Under the pieces are notes generated by a model. It saw nothing but the letters and a program-made list of their open reading frames with translations, was not told where the DNA came from and did not search any database. Below, piece by piece: positions 1 through 5,195 of a DNA stretch of 8,274 bases (within the stretch, counting starts at the first letter, position 1; the number at the start of each line of letters is the position of its first letter). Source of the DNA: Phycisphaerae bacterium (GTDB taxonomy: Bacteria; Planctomycetota; Phycisphaerae; Tepidisphaerales; Tepidisphaeraceae); contig JACMJD010000305.1 of assembly GCA_014380825.1 (NCBI GenBank), forward strand, positions 1-8,274. The letters run 5' to 3'. The translations under genes were made by a program, and so were the position numbers.

Positions 1-1443
1 AGCGCCGGCTTTGCCGAGGATTTGCGTGCGCTTTGCGTCGAGTTGGGCGATGTCCAGCGAGATGTTCGCGACATCCAGATCGCGCTGGGCGGACACTTCC
101 GCCGCCTGCTTGTTGCCGTCGGCGACGATGTTGGCGACCTTCACGTTCGTGTCGCTCGAGACCGTTTCGCGCGCGACATCCACCAGCTTCTTCGCCTGCT
201 CAAGCTGGGCGGCAACGATCGCGGTTTGGGTTTTCTGTTTGTTCGTGATCTCTTTTTCGATCTCGATGTTGGCGCGCTGGATGGTCGACAGCAGGCCGTC
301 AGTCTGATCTTTGCCGGTCGTGTCCTTGATCGAGATATTTCGAACCAGCGCCAGCAGCACGTGAATGTTTCTCGCCGCCACCTGCTTTTCCAAGGCGGCG
401 GAGAGATCGTCCTGGAACTGGCTGCGGGTGGCGCCCTGGATCAATTCCTTCGCGCCGTACTTCGCGCCTTCGTTCTGGCACGCGGCCTTCATCGCCGGCT
501 CGATCACGTTTTCGCGCACGCGGTCGACATTGCCGATGTTGGCAACGATATTCGGCGCCTCGGCGGGCGAACGTCCCCACACCACCGTGAAGTCGGCTTC
601 CACCTGGTAGCCATCGGAGGTGTAAAACCGGATGCCGGTGTTGCTGGCGTGGTCGAGCGTGATGTAGTCGTAGCCGACCGGGACGATCGTCACCTTCACC
701 ATGCGCGGGTTGAGGTAATAGATTCCCGGCTGAAGAACTTCCTTCAGAATGCCGCGCTGCGCCTGGCCGACAATCAGACGAGTCGGCGCTGAATCCGTGT
801 TTCGAATCTGCTCGGGTTGCGTGGCCGGACCGGTGGTGCTGGCGCGGATCTGGCTGAGCGTCGCGAGCGTGACGGGCCCGATATCCCCGATCAACTGCGT
901 GACGACGCCCACCGAGCCCGGCGGCACGACCACCGCCGGCTCAAGCGTCACCTGGTAGCGCACTGTGTTGATCTTGTAGACGCCCGGTGTAAGCACGCGG
1001 CGCTGAATGCCTTTTTCGCCCTTGTCGTCGTCGACGACTTCTCGCCCGTCAACCGGCGTCTTGCCTTCGCGAAGCGAGACCAGGCCGATCTTCGGCGCGC
1101 TGGATGGGTCTTTCAGATTTCCGTTCTCGTCCCAATCCCATTTGGACGGATCGCCGGCGGAGATTTCGATCTGATCGATCAGCTTTGTGTCGTACTCGAT
1201 CGGGTTGAGAAAATATCGCCCTGGCCCGAGCACTTCTTCGCGAACGCCTTTTGAATCTTCATCCCCGATGGGAACGGTGATGCGATCAGGCGGCAAGTTT
1301 TTTCCGAACTTGTTCGTGACGAGCAGCGCCTTACCCGGCGGCACGTACACGCGCATGGCGGTCCACTTGAACGCCTCCCACACGACGAAGACGACGACGA
1401 GCAGTGCGACAACGCCGACGATGATTGTTTTGATTCGCGTCAT
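1..1443 (-). CDS. Membrane-anchored SPFH/band 7 protein B (3' end beyond window)
   Basis: The reading frame is open from the ATG at 1443 to the window edge: 481 codons, no stop, so the C-terminus is missing. Residues 6-22 form one hydrophobic helix. Three repeated modules follow at about 32-90, 117-168 and 172-254. Each ends in a turn of the type LGPGRYFLNP, LTPGVYKINT or LQPGIYYLNP, and modules 1 and 3 open with VPPG. An SPFH domain lies at about 255-375 and an Ala/Gln/Lys/Glu-rich helical region runs from 385 to the edge. Between modules 1 and 2 is an acidic DWDENGNLKD loop resembling a calcium loop. The start lies 2 bases after the stop of the larger SPFH gene, with GGAGG at 1454-1458 inside that gene's last codons, so translation is probably coupled. 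SPFH proteins build ring or cage oligomers on membranes. The exact role is unknown; an HflC-like partner of its neighbour is inferred. The SPFH assignment is firm. Confidence 0.9.
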   Translation of the reverse strand, partial: MTRIKTIIVGVVALLVVVFVVWEAFKWTAMRVYVPPGKALLVTNKFGKNLPPDRITVPIGDEDSKGVREEVLGPGRYFLNPIEYDTKLIDQIEISAGDPSKWDWDENGNLKDPSSAPKIGLVSLREGKTPVDGREVVDDDKGEKGIQRRVLTPGVYKINTVRYQVTLEPAVVVPPGSVGVVTQLIGDIGPVTLATLSQIRASTTGPATQPEQIRNTDSAPTRLIVGQAQRGILKEVLQPGIYYLNPRMVKVTIVPVGYDYITLDHASNTGIRFYTSDGYQVEADFTVVWGRSPAEAPNIVANIGNVDRVRENVIEPAMKAACQNEGAKYGAKELIQGATRSQFQDDLSAALEKQVAARNIHVLLALVRNISIKDTTGKDQTDGLLSTIQRANIEIEKEITNKQKTQTAIVAAQLEQAKKLVDVARETVSSDTNVKVANIVADGNKQAAEVSAQRDLDVANISLDIAQLDAKRTQILGKAGA

Positions 1444-1445
1444 GG

Positions 1446-3101
1446 TTACTTCGCCTCCGTCACTTTGGTGCCGCCCGGTGCGAGTGGCGAGGACTTGGGT
1501 GGAGCAGCCATCTGCTTGAAGAAATCAGCGAACGGTCCGTCGGTATTGGCGAGGATCGATTTCACAGACGGAGCGACCTTTTGATAGAAGAAGAACTGCG
1601 CGTAACTTTCCCCGCCGCCGAACGCGGTTACTTGCTGCCGAAGCGGCTCGGCTTCGGCTTGCTTCTTCAGGAGGACGACATTGGCATCGGCCTCGCCGCG
1701 CGCGACGAGGGCGTCGGCTTCCTTCTGTGCCGCCTGCAATCTCAGTTTGCCGACTTCCAGTTCCTGCTTGGCCTTGGTGACGGCGACGTCGCGCTCCTGC
1801 TGCGATCGCTTGATGATCGTGACGACTTGCTTGTTCGCCTCACCGATCGCCTGGTTCTGCGTAGCGGTTTCAGTCTGAGTCACGAGATCCGCCTGGCTCT
1901 TGGCGACTTGGATCTGTTGTTCGAGCGACTTGATCTGCTGCTTGGCGATCTCGCGCTCGTTGATCGGGTTCTTGATGTCATCCGGCGGGACAATGTCGCG
2001 CACGAGCGCCTGGAGGATTTCAATCCCCTGCTTCTCGCACGCCTCGCGAAGCTTCTGTTCAAAGTCCGCCTGGAATTTCAGCTTCGTATCGCCGGCGATG
2101 AAATCCCGCGCGGTGTACTGGCTGCCGACCAGTCGCGAGAAGCTTCGCGAGTATGGCAGGATGACTTTCTCTTCCAGGAATTCGATCAGCGATCCGCCTT
2201 CGCTGTATTGCACGTACAGCAGCGGGAGTTTTTCCGGAATGATCGACCACTCGACGAAGCCTTCCATCTTGATGTTAAAGCTGTCAGCCGAGGGGAACTG
2301 AATCGCATCGGCTCCAGCCATCGAGAAGCGCTGAGATTGAATGCTCACGGGCGTGATGCGGCGTTCGTAGACGTTGATGTATCGAAAGCCTTCAGGCTCG
2401 GTCTGCCGTTGCGTGCCGGTTTCACCGTCGCTGACGAGATACTGGTTCGGCTCGCGCGGCGTCGTGCCGGCCATCACGGTGACGACGCCGCGATAGCCGG
2501 GGTTGATGACGATCGGATCGATCAGCTTCACTTCATACGCATGATAATTCGCGTATTCCGGATATCGCCCGGGCTTGAGCACCAGCGGCAGCGGCCCGCG
2601 CTGGTCCTGACTTGGATCGGCCAGCACCTGGCCGTTGTTCAGGTCTTCGCCGAATCGCTTGATGACGATGCCGACTTTGTCGGTCGGCACGGTTGCGTGC
2701 GAAATGTTGATTACTTCGCGTTCGTAGTCCCACGGGCTGAACCCGAAATATGTGCCGGGCAGATAGACCTGCTCGATGATTCCGTTGCAGTCGCCGTACT
2801 CCTTCTTCCACTCATCATGTTTTGCCGAATCCGAAGGTGGCGGGCGCGGGACGATGATCTTGTTGCCGGGCAAACTCTTGCTCGCGTCTTTGCGCAACAG
2901 CACAAGAACTTCGTCCGGTCCGACGACGATCCGCCGGACAAACCAGAAGTATCCGCCGTAAACGATCGCGCCGATCAACACGAGCGCCACAATCCCGCGC
3001 ACGCTCGCAAAGTTGGCCGGCGAAAATCCACGCGATCCGCGCGGTGGAATCGGTGGCGGACGAGAGTTGTCAAAATCAGACGCGCGAAATGGATTGGCCA
3101 T
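1446..3101 (-). CDS. Membrane-anchored SPFH/band 7 protein A, 551 aa
   Basis: The N-terminus is short and Pro/Arg-rich (residues 1-34), followed by a single membrane helix at 35-56. Three related modules follow at about 57-137, 138-197 and 198-255, with turns YLPGTYFGFSP, LKPGRYPEY and TEPEGFRYINV. An SPFH domain spans about 256-375 (FNIKMEGFVEWSI strand, RDFIAG, ALVRDIVPP). A long charged helix at 378-490 begins NEREIAKQQI and is probably coiled coil. The tail is Phe- and Gly-rich, includes VKSILANTDGPF, and resembles the ends of flotillins and the major vault protein. The length exceeds HflK/HflC (about 330-420 residues) because of the modules. The start is secure: an in-frame TAA lies 4 codons upstream and GGGAG (3108-3112) sits 6 bases before ATG. 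It is the middle gene of the operon, 26 bases after the zinc-ribbon gene. A membrane scaffold or protease-regulating cage is inferred, not shown. Confidence 0.93.
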   Translation of the reverse strand: MANPFRASDFDNSRPPPIPPRGSRGFSPANFASVRGIVALVLIGAIVYGGYFWFVRRIVVGPDEVLVLLRKDASKSLPGNKIIVPRPPPSDSAKHDEWKKEYGDCNGIIEQVYLPGTYFGFSPWDYEREVINISHATVPTDKVGIVIKRFGEDLNNGQVLADPSQDQRGPLPLVLKPGRYPEYANYHAYEVKLIDPIVINPGYRGVVTVMAGTTPREPNQYLVSDGETGTQRQTEPEGFRYINVYERRITPVSIQSQRFSMAGADAIQFPSADSFNIKMEGFVEWSIIPEKLPLLYVQYSEGGSLIEFLEEKVILPYSRSFSRLVGSQYTARDFIAGDTKLKFQADFEQKLREACEKQGIEILQALVRDIVPPDDIKNPINEREIAKQQIKSLEQQIQVAKSQADLVTQTETATQNQAIGEANKQVVTIIKRSQQERDVAVTKAKQELEVGKLRLQAAQKEADALVARGEADANVVLLKKQAEAEPLRQQVTAFGGGESYAQFFFYQKVAPSVKSILANTDGPFADFFKQMAAPPKSSPLAPGGTKVTEAK

Positions 3102-3127
3102 TGGATGCTCCCATTACTGTCGTTCGG

Positions 3128-3313
3128 TTACAGACGTCTTCCACATCGTCTGCAAAAAACCGCATACGTCGGATGTCGCGCGCCGCAGCCGCGGCACAAA
3201 CGCTGGTCGGTATCGAGCGTGTGTTGTCGATGAATCGTCGCCGTTCGGATCAGCATGATCACGAGCACCACACCGATGAAGACGACGACAAACGGAAATC
3301 CACCGGTGAGCAT
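3128..3313 (-). CDS. Small membrane-anchored zinc-ribbon protein, 61 aa
   Basis: This small protein has a very hydrophobic segment at residues 6-22 (Val/Ile/Leu/Met-rich), then a basic linker, then a zinc ribbon with C40-x2-C43 and C54-x2-C57, ending GRRL. The two CxxC knuckles, each followed by Gly, match the minimal zinc-ribbon pattern (zinc_ribbon_2/DZR-like) found at the ends of many small bacterial proteins. The start is well placed: GGGAAGG at 3323-3329 lies 9 bases before ATG and an in-frame TGA (3317-3319) closes the frame just upstream. It is the promoter-proximal gene of the SPFH operon, with 26 bases to the next start. Positive charges after the helix place the ribbon probably in the cytoplasm. 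Its function is unknown; a cytoplasmic adaptor or stabiliser for the SPFH complex is only suggested by position. The overlapping frame at 3114-3368 lacks such features. Confidence 0.75.
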   Translation of the reverse strand: MLTGGFPFVVVFIGVVLVIMLIRTATIHRQHTLDTDQRLCRGCGARHPTYAVFCRRCGRRL

Positions 3314-3406
3314 GGGTCAACGCCTTCCCGCGGCATCTCCTGGTGCAAACGATCGATTCAAGCGACACACGACAAGAATGATCGCCGCAGCCAGTCCGCG
3401 CCCGCC

Positions 3407-3435
3407 ATTATAAGTGCCCGTCGCGTTCGTAACAT
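3407..3435 (-). promoter_or_regulatory. Candidate promoter of the zinc-ribbon/SPFH operon
   Basis: On the minus strand a perfect TATAAT occupies 3412-3407. Seventeen bases upstream, 3435-3430 reads ATGTTA, matching only three of six positions of a sigma70 -35 box. Transcription would begin near 3400, leaving a leader of about 87 bases before the ATG at 3313. The box lies in the short divergent region where a promoter is expected. Promoter rules in planctomycetes are poorly known, so this is a plausible but unproven call. Confidence 0.45.
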
Positions 3436-3443
3436 GCTAGAGT
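3435..3443 (+). promoter_or_regulatory. Candidate extended -10 element (TGCTAGAGT) before the AMMECR1 gene
   Basis: TGCTAGAGT fits the extended -10 pattern TGnTAnnnT. The last T is 8 bases from the ATG at 3452, so a transcript would start at or next to that ATG. The same nine bases occur 6 bases before the GTG of the lipoprotein gene. No convincing -35 hexamer or Shine-Dalgarno sequence accompanies it. If it is a promoter, the alternative ATG at 3434 lies upstream of the transcript and cannot be used. Confidence 0.35.
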
Positions 3444-3451
3444 TGCATCGA

Positions 3452-4069
3452 ATGCATCTCAGCGACCGCCAGCGCGCCCGGCTGCTGGACATCGCACGTC
3501 GCACGATTCATCATTTGCTGACGTGCGACGGCGAGCAACCCGCACCCAATTTCAGCGTCGATTCCTGGCTAGACCCCAAACTTCAGCAACCTGCCGGCTG
3601 CTTCGTTTCGCTGCATGACGTGGGCTCACAACGCCTGCGTGGCTGTGTCGGATGTCTGGATGCCAAGCTTCCGCTCGCCCAGGCCGTGCAGCAGGGGGCT
3701 GAATCGGTGCTGCACGACCCGAGATTCCTTACGCATCCGGTTCGGTTGGACGAACTGTCGGGCCTGGAGATGGAAATCACGGTGCTTTCGCCCCTGGTGG
3801 AAGCGGACGATTGCCTCGATTTCGACCTGCTCGAGCACGGCATTCACCTGACGATCGGCGAAGAATCCGGCTGCTTCCTGCCGCAGGTCGCCCGCGAGAC
3901 AGGCTGGTCGCGCGAACAACTGCTGGAACGATTGTGCGTGGAAAAGCTGGGCTTGCCGCACGATGCGTGGAAGCAATCTGCCGCGAAGCTGGAACGGTTC
4001 ACGACGACGATCATCGGTCCACAGCCGTTTCTCTCCACCTCCTCTCCCAGTACTCTGGGAGAGGACTGA
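3452..4069 (+). CDS. AMMECR1 domain protein, 205 aa
   Basis: This is a single-domain AMMECR1-family protein, the family called protein A in AmmeMemoRadiSam loci. Diagnostic motifs are the near-invariant LRGCVG at residues 62-67 (with C65), DPRF at 89-92, VLSP at 111-114 and FLPQV at 142-146, in the family's usual order and spacing. The family is widely conserved from archaea to man; its biochemical function is unsettled. No MEMO-like or radical SAM gene adjoins it here. The ATG at 3452 puts LSDRQRARLLDIARRTI at the N-terminus, as in homologues I know. An in-frame ATG at 3434 would add six residues, and the frame is open further left to 3044, but that part overlaps the minus-strand genes and is not family-like. 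The last dozen residues (STSSPSTLGED) come from a hairpin element and look acquired. It is probably monocistronic, since the hairpin ends it. Confidence 0.92.
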   Translation: MHLSDRQRARLLDIARRTIHHLLTCDGEQPAPNFSVDSWLDPKLQQPAGCFVSLHDVGSQRLRGCVGCLDAKLPLAQAVQQGAESVLHDPRFLTHPVRLDELSGLEMEITVLSPLVEADDCLDFDLLEHGIHLTIGEESGCFLPQVARETGWSREQLLERLCVEKLGLPHDAWKQSAAKLERFTTTIIGPQPFLSTSSPSTLGED

Positions 4070-4082
4070 GGTGAGAGTTTTT
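4031..4082 (+). terminator. Long hairpin with T-run: terminator, possibly a REP-like repeat
   Basis: A perfect 10-bp stem (CCTCTCCCAG at 4041-4050 with CTGGGAGAGG at 4055-4064) encloses a TACT loop. The stem can extend: CTCTCCACCT at 4031-4040 pairs with AGGTGAGAG at 4069-4077, with one bulged C and an ACTG bulge on the right arm. The right arm runs straight into TTTTT at 4078-4082. That is intrinsic-terminator geometry for the plus strand, and it lies between the AMMECR1 and lipoprotein genes. The left arm and part of the right arm are coding: the AMMECR1 stop TGA (4067-4069) sits in the bulge. The CTCTCCC...GGGAGAGG...GGTGAG core resembles dispersed repeats of many GC-rich bacteria. That resemblance is from memory and needs a genome search. 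Confidence 0.65.
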
Positions 4083-4144
4083 CTTCGCGCGATAGCGGTG
4101 TGCTGGCGCTGCATATCCATCCCGGTGGAAATGACTTGCTCCCC

Positions 4145-4153
4145 TGCTAGAGT
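4145..4153 (+). promoter_or_regulatory. Candidate extended -10 element (TGCTAGAGT) before the lipoprotein-ccsBA operon
   Basis: An exact second copy of TGCTAGAGT lies 6 bases before the GTG start at 4160. A transcription start at normal distance would fall on or next to the GTG, giving a leaderless message. It lies just after the hairpin terminator, where a promoter for the two-gene operon is expected. No clear -35 box and no Shine-Dalgarno sequence are seen. The element contains the TAG that closes the lipoprotein frame upstream, so the start cannot be extended past it. Confidence 0.4.
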
Positions 4154-4159
4154 ATCGAC

Positions 4160-5188
4160 GTGCGATTCTCCATCTTGTGTTGCTCAGTTTTGCTGTCGTT
4201 GATCGGGTGCCAGCGCGACGATTCGATCGTCGCGTACAAGGCGCCAAAGGAACCGGCACGCGCCGCAGCGGCGCCGGCCGATCAGAATGCGCATCACGAT
4301 CACAATAATGAGCTGACGTGGACCTTGCCCGAAGGTTGGACACAGCTCCCCGCTGCACAGATGCGCTACGCGGCGTTTCAGGCGAGCGCGGATGATCCGA
4401 ATCTCGTCGTCACCGTCATCCCGCTTGCGCCCGGCCAAGCGATCCTGCCGAACATCAATCGATGGGAAGGTCAGATCGGTCTGCCGCCTTCAAGCGAGGC
4501 CGACGCCAAGTCCAAACTGAAGATGATTGAAGTCGCTGGCGAGATGTTTGCGTCTCTCGATCTGAATGGTCCGTCGCAATCGATCGTCGTCGCGTTCACG
4601 CAACAGCCGGAACACACCTGGTTCTTCAAACTGCAAGGCCCGAGCGACAAAGTGGCCGCCCAGAAACCGAAGTTCGAAGCGTTCGTGCAGTCGCTGCGAT
4701 TCGCAGGGCACGAGCCGACCACCGCGCCAGCGCCAGCGGAACCAGATCGTCCCGCCTTCGCCGATGGCGCGCCGAAGTGGAATCTGCCGAGCGCCTGGCG
4801 ACTCCAGCCCGAAAAGCCGATGCGATTCGCCACGTATCGCACGTCTGCCGACGCAACCTCGGGTGAAGTCATCATCTCGCGATTTCCGGCCCAGTTCGGA
4901 AGCATTCTCGACAACGTGAACCGCTGGCGAGGCATGGTCGGTTTGCCGCCGATCACCGGGGAGACCGGCGCGCCGCCGCAGCATTTGACCGTCGGTGCGG
5001 CGCAGTCGGATGTCTATGATTTCACCGGCCCGGAAAAGCCGCCCGCACCGGCGCAGCGGATTCGAATCATTCTGGTCCCGACACCAGACGGCAAGGAGAT
5101 GTGGTTCTTCCGTCTGCAAGGACCCGTCGACGTGCTTTCAAAAGAACAGCCGGCGTTCGATCAGTTCGTTCAGTCCGTAAGATTCTAA
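4160..5188 (+). CDS. Duplicated-domain lipoprotein upstream of ccsBA, 342 aa
   Basis: This is a predicted lipoprotein. A short signal (residues 1-16) ends in a lipobox LIGC with C17 as the acylation site; Gln-Arg-Asp-Asp follow. A low-complexity linker (28-50, Ala/Pro then HHDH) leads to two homologous domains, about 52-181 and 205-342, joined by a Pro/Ala linker at 184-204. Matching landmarks in order are W-LP near each domain start, MRYAAFQASAD/MRFATYRTSAD, NINRWEGQIGLPP/NVNRWRGMVGLPP, TWFFKLQGP/MWFFRLQGP and FVQSLRF/FVQSVRF, the last ending the protein. I do not recognise a named family. GTG at 4160 is the only usable start, because an in-frame TAG lies at 4148-4150 and the codons between are AGT, ATC and GAC. 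The next gene starts 7 bases after the stop, so it is co-transcribed with the cytochrome c synthase. A surface or periplasmic role linked to cytochrome maturation is inferred from position only. Confidence 0.88.
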   Translation: MRFSILCCSVLLSLIGCQRDDSIVAYKAPKEPARAAAAPADQNAHHDHNNELTWTLPEGWTQLPAAQMRYAAFQASADDPNLVVTVIPLAPGQAILPNINRWEGQIGLPPSSEADAKSKLKMIEVAGEMFASLDLNGPSQSIVVAFTQQPEHTWFFKLQGPSDKVAAQKPKFEAFVQSLRFAGHEPTTAPAPAEPDRPAFADGAPKWNLPSAWRLQPEKPMRFATYRTSADATSGEVIISRFPAQFGSILDNVNRWRGMVGLPPITGETGAPPQHLTVGAAQSDVYDFTGPEKPPAPAQRIRIILVPTPDGKEMWFFRLQGPVDVLSKEQPAFDQFVQSVRF

Positions 5189-5195
5189 AGCTGCA

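Noticed and set aside
22..1254. Plus-strand open frames of 256 and 145 codons antisense to SPFH protein B
   Set aside because: They mirror the codons of the minus-strand SPFH gene, show no recognisable family, and contradict the continuous 481-codon frame opposite.
1581..3233. Open frame of 550 codons on the plus strand, antisense to SPFH protein A
   Set aside because: It is as long as the gene opposite, but its protein is a low-quality mix of Arg/Asp/Leu with no domain, membrane pattern or ribosome-binding site, while the minus strand encodes a clear SPFH protein. GC-rich codon bias leaves the antisense frame open.
3114..3368. 84-codon minus-strand frame overlapping the zinc-ribbon gene
   Set aside because: Arg/His/Cys-rich without a membrane helix or paired CxxC spacing. 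The 61-codon frame in the same place has both, plus a good ribosome-binding site.
3044..3451. N-terminal extension of the AMMECR1 frame by up to 136 codons
   Set aside because: The extension is Arg/Ser/His-rich, overlaps the zinc-ribbon gene and the start of SPFH A on the other strand, and lies outside the AMMECR1 domain; ATG at 3452 (or 3434) fits the family.
4471..5119. Minus-strand frames of 161 and 209 codons inside the lipoprotein gene
   Set aside because: The plus strand carries a lipobox and a tandem duplication that demand its own frame; the opposite frames have no family signature.
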